A DNA stretch of 64,000 bases, from assembly GCF_050436995.1 (NCBI RefSeq), contig NC_134763.1, forward strand, positions 7,931,001-7,995,000. Reading direction: 5' to 3'. This stretch comes from Anticarsia gemmatalis (lineage: Eukaryota; Arthropoda; Insecta; Lepidoptera; Erebidae). A program made the translations under genes and the position numbers. Positions 46,525 to 57,600 of this stretch are shown here, in pieces; position 1 is the first letter of the stretch; each line of letters begins with the position of its first letter. The notes under the pieces were generated by a model, which saw only the letters and a program-made list of their open reading frames with translations, did not search any database and had not been told where the DNA came from.

Positions 46525-46616
46525 ATTAACGTCCCACTGCTGGGCAAGGGTCTTCTCCCGTAATTAGAGAAGGGTTAGGCCTTAAGTCCAAAACGATGGC
46601 CAAGTGCGGGTTGACT
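46525..46616 (+). repeat. 'cccactgctgggcaagggtct' repeat family
   Basis: 'acgtcccactgctgggcaag', 'ggtcttctcccgtaattaga', 'gggttaggccttaagtcc' and 'gatggccaagtgcgggttga' follow in the canonical order. Confidence 0.78.
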
Positions 46617-48879
46617 TCTAAAATTAATTTGTACTTGCAACCAAGCGTAAGCACTTCGACAAAATGAATTCGAAAAAAAAAGAAAACAAAACACGAATTC
46701 CGCATTCAAATAAAACATTGATAAAAAAGAGCAAATTACTCATAACGGCACACTTCGCGCCAAAGTTGCCAGTAACAAAAGTAGCCGGTACAAAGCGACT
46801 AATCATCATGGCGTGTATGCGTGGCCCCGTTTCACACAATGTCTGTTCACTGATTAAGAGGATTGTCTTCCTCGGATATTAAAAGCCTGTCTTATATGCT
46901 AGATGCGTGCTAGAAAGTTTAGTCCACTGTTTTGTTTTAGCTCTGGTTTGTGCTTTTTTACTGTTGCGAGTTTTTTTTTTGTTTTTTTTTGCGGCGTCAC
47001 ATGATAGGTAGAGTTTTCTATCAGTCATTTTTTTGCTATTATTACGGTGATTGTTTGTGTTCTTTATTTGGACAATGGATTGGGAAAAATAACGTTTTTC
47101 TATTCGTATTTCTAAAGCTAAATCATGAAACTCATAACCATTTTTTCTTGATTAAATATATTAGGAACATGACCGTCTTCTACCCAATTTTCTCCCCTTC
47201 TAAATAACATCTTGTAAGTTTTATCATAGACAAACTATCAATGGGATATAAAACTTATTAGATGTTCTCATAAGATTCAGATAGTATTTTAATAAGTGGC
47301 AACATTAAGTGATGATGCAGCAGAGAAATTAGAAAGTTTCCCTCCGAGAGGGGAGGTTGGCAACTTTGACTAATTATCCTCCGATCGATAACGACTTTCA
47401 CCGGAACTGTATTTAATCTGTATTAATAGTTCCAACGGCTATTATTACCTATTTATAATATTAGTATAGATGCATAGCCTATTTTTGTAGCCAAACTTGA
47501 TAATACTACAAGATACAAACGTATGGCAAAAGGCTCACTGACTATTACCTACATGGGACTAACATTGTTATTGGCAAAACGAGAAACTATTTCATACTCC
47601 CCTACCTATACCTTCGGATATTGCCGGCAAGGTATTATTTATGTATCAAAACGTAATATGATATACCTAACTAATACATAACGTTCGTTTAATTTGTAGT
47701 AAGAATAATATTTAACGGTTATTTCCGTTAAACTTTTGTCGTATTATGAATATTCGCTAATTCTAAACGAGTTCGCGATAAAAGATGTTCGTAATCCTGA
47801 AATCTGCCGCGTGCAGTGTCACTTAACCGCTTATTCAATGTTAACCCCTCGAAATCTCAACGACCACGTGTAAATAAAGCCTCCCCGTGTTTATTTTAAC
47901 TAAAAAGTTTAAAGTTCGACTCCCGATGTTAGTCTGTAACTGTTTGTTCCGTCAATAAATATTACTTTCTGAACGAAAATACCAGTTTTGAACGTATTTT
48001 TATTATCTCGGCTTGGCGGTTTGACCAAAGTTTTTTATTAGAATTGACATTTTTAACTTTGACTTATCGTGATGAAATAGATTTTGGAAATTTTTGTTTG
48101 AAGTGGAAAATACACTTTTGTCACTAACTTAGTTGAGTACTTATTTAGACTACACTCATCAACCAACAATCGAATTACCTAACTAATTTTACAAAACAAA
48201 AATACTCAATTATTTATTTAAATTTTTTGTAGTATTTTTTCTTTTATAGTCGTAAATAACTAAATATAATAAATGTAATTATTAATATAGTACCGTAAAA
48301 AGTCGTTGCGCAAAAAAAACATCACCATTTTTTCCCCAAATCCTCATACATTTCGCCATATGTATCGAAAATAACCTCAAAACTAATCTGCGCTTTACGT
48401 CATCAACAAAGAAAGCTCACCACAAATGGCATTCAAGGTGTTCAATTTTATGGGCACGCGCTGTAACATATGTTTCTTCTGAACTTTATACAAATATTGC
48501 ACAAAAAAATGACGAGCCAAGGTGTTTCTGCTAGCTATTTTTTGCAATTTTTTGCTATTTTGATAGTTTTTTTTTTAAATCGGAAGTTAAAGGGTTAACA
48601 TCCGATAAAGTGTGCCAATATTTAGGTGTTTTTTTTATATATTTTTTAATGTGTTGCTGTATTTTTGTTCCAACAGTTGGTGTTCCCTGTCATGCCTATT
48701 ATATCTAAAGCTGTAGGCAAAGGTGTACGATATAGATATTTTTTTTGTAATTAATATTGCCGGTCCCGTGCAATAGGATGTACCATGTTTAGATAAAAAA
48801 ATCAAGTTGTAAAATATGTTTGGTAATGTCTTTTATCGGCGTATAATTATAAGCACAATCAATGAAAATATAAACATTT
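46617..48879. other. AT-rich DNA without recognisable genes
   Basis: Frames on both strands at 46624-46882 overlap, and neither has a domain. A T-rich plus frame (46950-47207) is F/C-rich from composition. Around 47445-47475 'ataatattagtatagat' resembles the 3' edge of a common lepidopteran repeat. Around 48590 'agttaaagggttaaca' may be a MITE edge. Confidence 0.4.
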
Positions 48880-49003
48880 CTTGAGGCTTTCTTGGGCATA
48901 CAAAGTCCTCAACCAACACTTGACTAGCGTGGTGAACTCAAGATCTAACCCTTCTCTTGATTCGAAAGGAAACCTTTGCCCAACAGTAGGGGCGCAATGG
49001 TTA
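48880..49003 (-). repeat. 'cccactgctgggcaagggtct' repeat family, diverged
   Basis: The plus strand reads 'gggcatacaaagtcctcaac', 'cttgactagcgtggtgaact', 'aagatctaacccttctcttg' and 'cctttgcccaacagtagggg', the complement of the family order. Confidence 0.7.
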
Positions 49004-49204
49004 ATAAAACTACTTTAGTAGTTTATCCTAAAATTTATAATATAATGTCATATTTTATTTCCACCATCTACTTCAACATTACAACAAACTGAAGATCAAT
49101 TAACCTTTACTTGATAATAATCTTTTATCAAATTTAATTACACAAAAGCACGTGTATTTATAAACAAGTAATAAAAATGAATGGTCAATGAACAAATGAG
49201 ACAT

Positions 49205-49312
49205 AAGCCCTCCCACGGCTTAAGTACAAGGCATGTGTCGCGCTCCCCCGAGCAGAAAACACCCACTTAAGTGTGAAGGTGTGGGCTTAGTGCTCGCGGG
49301 CTTAAGAAATAC
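49205..49312. promoter_or_regulatory. Islet with three CTTAAG palindromes
   Basis: CTTAAG occurs at 49219, 49266 and 49301 within 90 bp. The middle one lies in ACTTAAGTG, an NK-type homeodomain word (TTAAGTG). GC-rich spacers ('tgtcgcgctcccccgagcag') separate them. Function is inferred. Confidence 0.3.
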
Positions 49313-49377
49313 GTCTTACGATGATTGATAATCGCTGTAGTAATAAACGTCGTATAAGGTCTGATTAGTTATACAGT

Positions 49378-49700
49378 GTTGATTGATTGGAAGTGACAAA
49401 ACACTGCGAGAGTAACCAGAGCTTACACAACGGTTTTTTAGTAAGGCAGTAAGTGTATAGATGTATCTGCGTTACAGTATATCCGACTGCTGATCATCAG
49501 GTCTCGGGTTCGACTCTGAAGTTGGGGACAGGACTAGTAGGTAGTCTTTTCGAATTTATAATAAAAAAATACAAAATTAAAACATAGTTTTACGAAACTC
49601 CGGGCTACGGAATTTCATTAGACGAATATGTATTGTATTTTATACTCCTCTGCCTCAACCTTCGAGAGTAACAGACGTGTTATTATGTAAGTATGTAGTA
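49378..49700 (+). repeat. tRNA-derived SINE region
   Basis: It starts with the segment shared with 18117-18182. The tRNA-like head follows with B box 'caggtctcgggttcgactct'. The body includes 'cgaaactccgggctacgg' and 'ctctgcctcaaccttcgaga' and ends in 'gtgttattatgtaagtatgta'. Exact boundaries are uncertain. Confidence 0.55.
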
Positions 49701-50075
49701 AGAGTAAATTATTTTCAATCCGCTCCGCTTATAACCCCGCTATCACTGCAACCACAAGCTTTAGCGTTTCTAACCGATGTTTACACCGTCTTGAGACGTC
49801 AAACAGAGGGTTAAGAATATCATAGGGGTGTCGACATTTTATTAAACACGTTACTTGCACGCAAATACAGGGTACTTTTGATTGACTATTATGTGTAATT
49901 TGTGGTGCCCGCGCGGTTTGCGGTCTGCGATTAGAAATAGTGTTGCATTTACTAATTAAAATTGACTTGATGTTTTACATGGTTTACAAATGTTTGAGGG
50001 TATTTGTACAGTGGTTTTATTGGATTAAATACTGGACTCTCGAGTTATAAATAAATTAATATGAATTTAGAATAT
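49701..50075. other. No recognisable feature
   Basis: Slightly GC-richer at 49895-49935 ('gtggtgcccgcgcggtttgc'). Otherwise nothing was seen. Confidence 0.35.
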
Positions 50076-50170
50076 ATTACTGTCCCACTGCTGGGCAAGG
50101 GTCTCTTCCCGTAATGAGGGAGGGTTTAGGTCTTTAGTTTAGCCACGCTGGCCAAGTGCGTGTTTGGTAT
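50076..50170 (+). repeat. 'cccactgctgggcaagggtct' repeat family
   Basis: 'actgtcccactgctgggcaa', 'tcttcccgtaatgagggagg' and 'gccacgctggccaagtgcgt' follow the canonical order. It is one of the best-preserved copies here. Confidence 0.78.
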
Positions 50171-50225
50171 TTAGAAATACGACAACCGGTTAGTTAGGAG
50201 AAATTTAGGATGAAAAAACGGGTTA

Positions 50226-50315
50226 ACGCCTCTAGCGGACGATGCAGGTACTATTATAGCAATAAATTTAAATGTCAAACTCTCTATACTCGATAGAACC
50301 GGCTGTAGAATATGG
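50226..50315. repeat. MITE-like element, third copy, with CTCF-like core
   Basis: It starts at 'acgcctctagcgg' (50226-50238). It continues with 'tttaaatgtcaaactctcta' and 'actcgataga' and ends 'ggctgtagaata'. The left half found in the 5.4-kb copy is missing. Confidence 0.5.
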
Positions 50316-51046
50316 ACGCGACTGTACATAACGAAAGTATGTTTAATTTTACTAAAAAGACTTACGTAGAAATATATTCTCAAACTATGTACTCGAATAT
50401 GTTCCGAAAACCGTCAAAAAATTATAATTTTAACAAAATATCCATGTAATTTACTCACTTGTTGAAATAAATTTCGCGTATTCAACAATGCGTTTACGCG
50501 CTATTACACAAATACCGGTATCAATAACACAGATAGCTTTCAACCAAATTTAATATTGAATTAATATGTTATGATGTTGGCAGCCCTGAGACGTAGCCCT
50601 TAAGATAACCGAGGGTACTTATTCTGAAGGGCTTTGATCACACTCTCGTGTTATTTTATTGCCCTTTTATAGGTTCATATCTTAAATAGTTTCGTAAGTC
50701 CTTAGTCTATTTGAGAGCACGGTTTAAGTATTTGTCAGTTTGACAGATTCTGAGGTTTGACATTTTGAGATTATGGAAATTTTGACAAAAAATTATTAGT
50801 CGGTTTGGTACAAAATAAAATTTTAAATACAATCTGGGTTCTAACGTCAAAACAATTATAATAGTTTTTTTTATTTGTAATAGTTGTGTGTTAAAAATAT
50901 TTGAATTAATTCCCTTCGACCAGTCAAAATTTAAAGATCTTATTTCTAGTTATAAAATACGACGTAAAAAGCTAAAATAGAATGATAAAACATTTTAATG
51001 CCTCAGCTGTGGTAGTAATTAGATATTAGTAAAGAAACCTCACACT
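50316..51046. other. AT-rich DNA without recognisable feature
   Basis: Nothing was recognised except scattered AT-rich words. Confidence 0.4.
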
Positions 51047-51062
51047 CGGCCATCTGGCGCCG
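51047..51062. promoter_or_regulatory. CTCF-like word 'cggccatctggcgccg'
   Basis: The complement reads CGGCGCCAGATGGCCG. Its CCAGATGGC core fits the insect CTCF motif. It is isolated. Confidence 0.25.
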
Positions 51063-53655
51063 TATCTAACAAACCACTCTGATAGCAATAGTATCTTTAG
51101 ACATTTAATGTCAATTACGTTACTCATTTCTGAACGAAATAAAAAATATCTGTGGAAAAAACATTTTGGCAAATAATTTTATGACATTAGGCACCAGTTT
51201 TAAAGTTGAAAAATAAGTTTCGGTTTCTTCACTTTCAAATATCTACAAGAAAGCTTATAAGATGGAATATTGTCAGTTGTTTTCATGCATTGCTGTCACT
51301 TTATTCAGCAGATAGGTTATCTGACACTTATTTTTAAACTATTAAACTAGCTCTTAGTGTCCGGTAAACACGATTAATAAAGTAGGCAGCAAATATTAAT
51401 ACCTACGTGATCAAGCAATTTAAAGAATATTTTTGGAAAATAAAAAATATATTTTTAAGGTTAAGTTAAATGACAGATAAAATATTAATTTTAAAAACAA
51501 AAAGATTTCTGTGTTTTTCAATTCCGAGATTTTTTTACCGTCGTTCATCGGCTATCATACATTACCACACATTGTCGTGTAAAAGTCATGTCACTCGATT
51601 GACATGAAAAGCAGTTTCAGGAAACGTATTCCGTACATTTCTATAGAAAATTATTAACCAATATTACATTTTATTATGGAATTGTAGTCCAACAACTTGG
51701 TAGAGAGCCTTGTATGCAAAGTTCGCGGGTGGTGGAAGTGTTATCATTCAGATTTGGAACATGTAATAATCATCGAAACAAAGGCACCATTTTGTTAATA
51801 TGCGATTTTTTCCTAGAGAAGGCGTTTGAAACATATTGAAGAGTACAAAGCTTTCACCCACTAAGAAGCCACTAATCTAAAGTTCCTTACTAAAGTTTTC
51901 AGCTAAAATCAATTAGAAGTTGCTTTGAAATATGTGACTGCATTCCCAATCTTGTGTGGTGAGTGTGGCAATAGTGAGGCGGTCGTGCGGTGACGTTGGC
52001 ATCCCTTAATTTAACTTGAACAAATCTTGAGAAATTCCGCGACGCGAACATATGGAGCTTTAATCAGCTTTATACTTATCGATTTTTTTATTAGTAGTTG
52101 CAGTATGTAGGAATAATGCTAAAATATTGGCCTTGTCTGTTCTCTACAATGCCATACATTACCAGGGCCAGATTTACAGCTTACGAATAAATGTCAAATA
52201 ACCTAGGCTAACTACAAGATAAAGAGTCATAAAATGTATGAAAACAACTGCCAAAATTCCATCCGACAGGCTATCCGAGACTTATCCAGAATCGGTTCAT
52301 CGGGGCTAAGTAACGAAATGATCGGAATCCAGTATTGAACGGGTTGTAGTTAATTTCATAAAGAATCTTATAAACAAGTCAATTACAATAGCATCATAAC
52401 CAATGGTACGTAATCTTACAGTAGGCACGCGTACGCATTTAAAAAGGCGTACAAAACAATACCAAGCCATTAAACTGGAACAAAAGGCAAAAAGCCAAGT
52501 CTGCAGAACAATTAAAACAAGAAATAATAAGGAGTTTGTGATAATAAGTATTATTATAACGATGACAGAGGGGTGGCAACACCTGGCACGCGACCCTTCA
52601 ACTTATTATTATTTATTTTTTTCTTTTTTGAAGATGGCAATGCGTTTCTAATTGGAAGAAGGAAATAAGATGATTTTTAATGCTTTGTGGTTTGTGTGCC
52701 TATTTGTGAGACATAATTGACTTAGTTATCTTAGGATTATGAACAAAGCAGTTTTATGTCTACGTCTGACTGTTGAGAGAGGAAAATATTGTCTTTACCT
52801 GATAAATTTGATTATGTTTCGTACAAGGATCTTTGCGTGTGGGTTAAGTCTTGAAACTTATTATGAAAACCACTGTCATATGTCTTTATGCTTTTTGTAT
52901 GTATTTAATATGAAAGAAACGCTTATAAGTCTACAAAACTGATTAAAAAGTATCTACCCTTACAACAAAACACTTAAAGCTTCCATATCACTTGTCTCTG
53001 TATAAATCAACATAAATTAAAAGTAAAATATTTAAAATAAGAAGATGGCTCGCCCTATTTGCATTACGTTCAAACAGTAAGTCGGTACATCTGTCAGTAG
53101 CACCTGGTCAAGTACTGCACACGCACGCATTGTTTGGAATTTAAAATATAGGGGAGAAGGAAATGGTGAAGAAAAATAATAATCTTTGTTTGAATGGACA
53201 GTATGGTTTACGGGCTATTCGAATTTAAAATATTGTACTCTATGGAATGTTGGTTGTCTTTGCTCTGTTTGGCGCGAAGGCAAGTTTGAAGAGATACAAG
53301 CAAGTCAGTGGCAACATGAACTGCAATTTAGAATGATAAAATGATTTGAAGATTTAAAGAGTTTAAATCTAATAGTAATACATTTAATACAATATGCACT
53401 TACAACATTTACGTGCTTCTTACCTTACTGCTGAGATGAATAAGAATCGTAGCTATATCAAAATGACTAACCCGTTTATGTTAAACTAATTGATACAGCA
53501 TACTACTTTAATCAAAGAGTTTTCACAAAAGAAAAAAAATCTTTCAGTAATGCCACCGCCAGATTGATAACAACACAATCCCACAGCGGTAATTACGCTC
53601 AATTAAACGGATACAATTGATACATCCTTATGTACAGGTGTACCAACCTTTAAAG
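51063..53655. other. AT-rich DNA without recognisable genes
   Basis: The plus frames 52403-52651 and 52739-52942 have no domain. 'ccagggccagatttacagc' (52162) resembles a hAT-type terminal sequence, but no partner end was found. Confidence 0.4.
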
Positions 53656-53657
53656 AG

Positions 53658-53745
53658 TAATTGCCGTGACTTCAGGAAACGGAAGTGTGTCTGACCAATG
53701 GCGGGCCGTCACGGAATGCGCGCCAATGCCGACCGCGTATTCGTT
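53658..53745. promoter_or_regulatory. Promoter-like islet with ETS and CCAAT words
   Basis: 'ggaaacggaagtgtgtctga' (ETS core GGAAGTG) is followed by 'ccaatggcgggccgtcacgg' and 'cgcgccaatgccgaccgcg', giving two CCAAT words. Compact and CpG-rich. Confidence 0.3.
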
Positions 53746-54260
53746 ATTTAACAAGATGTACTGATTTTTATCTATGCTTATTACTTATTCTATTGTTGGG
53801 TTAAATCTTTTGTGGACGATCTAAAAGAATCTATGTATAGGAACTCAAACTATAAAGATAGGAATTTATATACACCTAGCATTTTCAGTCCGTAAAAAAT
53901 TACAGTTGATTTGAGATTTCAGTGGACTGCGTCTTTAAAAACCTGATGTTTTTACGAATTGCTGGTAAAAGTAAGATGGTTTTGAGAAGATTTTTACTAA
54001 AAGAGATTATCGATGTACCTAATCTATTTCAAATTATGTTTAAAGAATCATGTACTGTTCTATTTATTGGCAAGTATTCTTTTTATAAAAAAGGCGATAA
54101 ATCGTACTCTGTTAAAGATTAGTCCCGCCGTTCTATTTTCAAAAAATCTCTAGTGTTGCCAACTAACAATACGCTTAGTTCCAAAGAGTTTTCTTCGCTT
54201 TTAATTACTTTTCTCATGTGTGAGCTTAATGTGAAAACTTTAAAATTCTTGTACGTAGTC
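53746..54260. other. AT-rich DNA without recognisable genes
   Basis: The plus frame 53922-54122 (66 codons) is unrecognised. Confidence 0.35.
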
Positions 54261-54261
54261 G

Positions 54262-54385
54262 TAGAGGCGGGTGGTGTTGCGTGGGCCGTTGGCGCCTAAG
54301 TTGCCGTGTAAATGCGCTCACACTTCACGGGATACATATGGAAGGGTAGTGCGGACACGCACGCAAGGAAACTGCGTGAAAGATA
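54262..54385. promoter_or_regulatory. GC-rich islet
   Basis: 'aggcgggtggtgttgcgtgg', 'gccgttggcgcctaagttgc' and 'ggacacgcacgcaaggaaac' are repeat-free and GC-rich relative to their flanks. Confidence 0.22.
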
Positions 54386-54544
54386 TTGAAAGAAAGTGAA
54401 AACTGCTCTTTTTTCTATTGAGGGATGATTTTGCTAACTAAAATCGCTAAAATAAAGAGATATGGAAGCTTTGTTTATACGAGAGTCCTTTCATTTAGTT
54501 TTTAAAAGAAACCGAAATGTTCCCATCCCAATTCCTACATTTGG

Positions 54545-54604
54545 TGGCAAGGTGGTGAACCCATGCCTGACACTGGAGGAGAACCCAGTAGTACAACAGT
54601 AATA
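54545..54604 (-). repeat. Very degenerate copy of the 'gggcaagggtct' family
   Basis: 'ggtggcaaggtggtgaaccc' and 'gaggagaacccagtagtaca' keep only the outline of the minus-strand order. Low certainty. Confidence 0.25.
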
Positions 54605-55165
54605 AGTAAAAATTAGAATTTCGGGTCTACTATTTTATTAATAAACTGGTTTCTATGGTTTTTATGGAATCGTAAGTTCTTTGATCTTCACTAACCCATA
54701 GAAAACCGCCGTGTTGTATGTATGTATATTTGTTTGTATGTTTCTCGTATTTTAATAGGTTTATATATGGTAGAACGCAATCTGGCCGCAGCTATTGCAT
54801 TGTGTCGTGTGTCGTTCACGCGGTGATCGCAAACTATAAATATTTGTGGAATCCACCGGTATTTTGACTCTTTTGTTCTTTTATTTCCTGGAATACGCCA
54901 AATATTATGAGAAAATATTAAAATGATACAATATCCTTTGATATTAAATGAGCTAAGGATTTTTGTATCTTTAGTAATAAAGTCCCTAAAAAGTGGTAAA
55001 AAAATTCTTTGTCGCAAAAAATGCCATTATTCATCTACGAAACATAACTAAAGGCAAAGTGACAACTAAATATTAAAATAAACTTTCTAAACTGAATTAC
55101 AAAAAAAAATATAATGTAACACTTTTTTGCGCAAGCGGTAATAAACTTAATAATTACTTAGATAT
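54605..55165. other. AT-rich DNA without recognisable genes
   Basis: A 108-codon minus frame (54691-55017) exists but has no recognisable domain. The region 54760-54840 is slightly GC-richer. Confidence 0.35.
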
Positions 55166-55169
55166 GAAA

Positions 55170-55405
55170 TTTCAACACAATAATTGTTTTTCGCTTAAGC
55201 GGTTTTTACAGCCACTTAGCTCAATAGAACCACGATTTGTTTAAGAAAACGCTCGTTTTTATTCAAGAAATGTGCCCGTATATTTGCACATCACACCTCG
55301 GCATTCAATTTGCGGGGCGTCTCGCGAGTAATTTGCAACTTGCGTCAACTTACTCATTGTGAGCCGCTTCTTTTGTCACGGCTTACTCTCATTGGCGCCA
55401 TGTCT
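55170..55405. promoter_or_regulatory. Enhancer-like block
   Basis: 'cgcttaagcggtttttacag', 'aagaaaacgctcgtttttat', 'aatttgcggggcgtctcgcg' and 'attggcgccatg' form a repeat-free block of mixed composition. The role is inferred only from texture. Confidence 0.2.
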
Positions 55406-57315
55406 TTAGATCACGAATATCTTGCATAGTTTGTGTTAAACAATGATATTTAAATATTGAAGGTTACATCGTAAAAAAATCGATAAACTCTCTATATTTT
55501 GTTTTAAAGAAAAGTTTGGTAGAATTGTTGTATCGAAATTTAATATTTTTATGGTAACTATAAAAGGTGTGAAGTCAGGTTGTGAAGAATTTTGTAAATG
55601 TAGCGGACAATTTTCCGTTGAAGAAAGCAGCCTATTAATTATTAATAATCTACCTTTTTGATTAAATGGTTTTATCGTAGATTTAATTCTAATAAAGTCT
55701 AAAGTCTGCATTTGTGTAAATTAACTATCAGTAGTCAAACTACGGGGATATGCAGTAGTTAGAAATGGGCCGAATAGATAGATGGATAGAGTCAAATATG
55801 TAAATCATACCTACCAAGAATACATAAAAAAGCAATTGTAGTTCTTAATTTAACAGATCTACATTTAATCTTATAGAATTTGTTAATAGAGGACTTAGTT
55901 CCGTCACCATAGCACTTTATCTTAAAGTAGTGGATCGTTTCATCTTCACTCAGCATCATCTCAGCTACACTTCGCTCTCAGTTAATGGAGAAGCCTCTTC
56001 GACCGGTCTTTTAGCCGTTTGTCGACGGGAATGTCTTTTTGTGCCGTAATACTATCGTAATTGAGACTTGGGGTGCATTTTTACGTATTTTTATGTACCA
56101 AGATGTAGTTTGGTGATCGTTTAGCAGATAATAATTATAGTTTAAAGTTTTAAAACAGTTTTTAATCGTAAGTTTGTACTTTTACAATGTTACAAAGCCA
56201 TGACAAGTACTTTTGGTCGAACCAGCCTGTTCATAAAAAAGAGTACGATTTGAAAAATAAAATAAAAAACATAATCACCGCGTTCTTTCTTACATCTATG
56301 ACCTACATACATCTAAAATAAAAAACGCGGGAAATAAAATAAAATATCCGCCATGACAGTCATCCCGTTCCACGTAATGATCGCCAAGATTCGCGCCATC
56401 AGATCACGAACGTTCCCTTAATGAGATCCACCTTCAACGTGTCTGCGTACAATGGAACGTGATGCGTGAGCTTTCTTTTTTTTAAGCGTCAAGGGTCGCG
56501 TCTATTCAGCCTTTCTGGGTAACGTTTAAAAAGATGGCGGTCTAAGTAATGATTCTACGTGTGACGTTTTAATTTTGTTAGTGGTTCGTTTGTTTGTGCG
56601 AGAACTAAATTATTTTAGTGCTTAGATAGTGATATGGAAGCGTAGGTGTCGGATAAAAGTTAAATAAATTATGACACTATTAAAATTAAATACTGACGTT
56701 CATATTATTTCCTCGTGTTGCCCAACGATATGAAAATAAGAAAATGGCGGCATCACCATCTACTTATAATGTAACTGTTTAACTATACTTAATCTAATAT
56801 TTGTTACTACATGTCTTACCTAAAATTTTTCCTGATGACGTCACCGAGTGGCGTCGGATGTTCTGCTGTAGATGGTTATGAAGTCTGAAATGAAGAACAG
56901 ACATTTGTTTTAACATCACCTAAGTACTCATAGACGCCTGGAACCAGCGTAGTACAACGCGAAACAAAATGATCTCTCTACTCATTGATCGATTCATATT
57001 TATCTAACAAGCATTTTAAAGTACCTAAGTAACATGTAAGATATTATGACTGTAAGTCCAAGATTTTCACTTACAATAATTTTATTGTTTTACGTTACAC
57101 CGTCTAAAAAGTATCGAATCTACATGTAAATGAATTAATTGTACATTTTACAACCTATAATAAGTCCTAAATACGATGTTGAACTATCAAAGTGGTCAAA
57201 CACAATCAATCATAAACTACAGAGCCTATCTCTACGTTCCATTTTACGTAACATTTCCAAATGTATTCTATAAATCAAATCTCATACGTGTAAGTTATGA
57301 AGTTGCGAAGTAAGT
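55406..57315. other. AT-rich DNA without recognisable genes
   Basis: The 91-codon minus frame (55436-55711) is unrecognised. GC-richer patches at 55950-56030 and 56340-56470 include duplicated 'gttcca/ggaacg' words ('cccgttccacgtaatgat', 'aatggaacgtgatgcg'), a weak inverted pair. Confidence 0.35.
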
Positions 57316-57319
57316 GTAA

Positions 57320-57465
57320 CTTAGGCCACGCCCACTGACGTCTTGCGCAGCCCCGCGGCCCGCGCACCCCCCGCTCGCCTCCCGTGAATCTCCTTGCGCA
57401 ATACGCCTACAATCTTATGACGCCCTGGTACGCCCAGAGCGGGGGCCGGGGAATCTTAGAGATTT
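57320..57465. promoter_or_regulatory. GC-rich promoter-like island
   Basis: 'taggccacgcccactgacgt' (KLF/Sp-type CCACGCCC plus CRE TGACGTC) is followed by 'ccccgcggcccgcgcacccc' and 'ccgctcgcctcccgtgaatc'. The island ends 'agcgggggccggggaatctt'. It is one of the sharpest GC peaks in the window. Confidence 0.38.
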
Positions 57466-57497
57466 GTTTGTTAGTTTGTATGCTAAATATATGATTT

Positions 57498-57600
57498 GTG
57501 ATTGAAGCAATGTAAGTTTGTAGAGATCGAAGCAGTCGGCGTTCTTTGGTCTTTGCTTGGGTGAAATAGGAGAAAGGCGTGATTTTATGTAGATATGTTA
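57498..57600 (+). repeat. Non-LTR retrotransposon 3' remnant (copy 5)
   Basis: 'gtgattgaagcaatgtaagt', 'cagtcggcgttctttggtct' and 'ggagaaaggcgtgattttat' follow the same order as copies 1 and 2. It begins just after the GC-rich island. Confidence 0.55.

Noticed and set aside
54691..55017. 108-codon minus-strand ORF
   Set aside because: Isoleucine-, threonine- and arginine-rich with no motif. Consistent with chance in AT-rich sequence.
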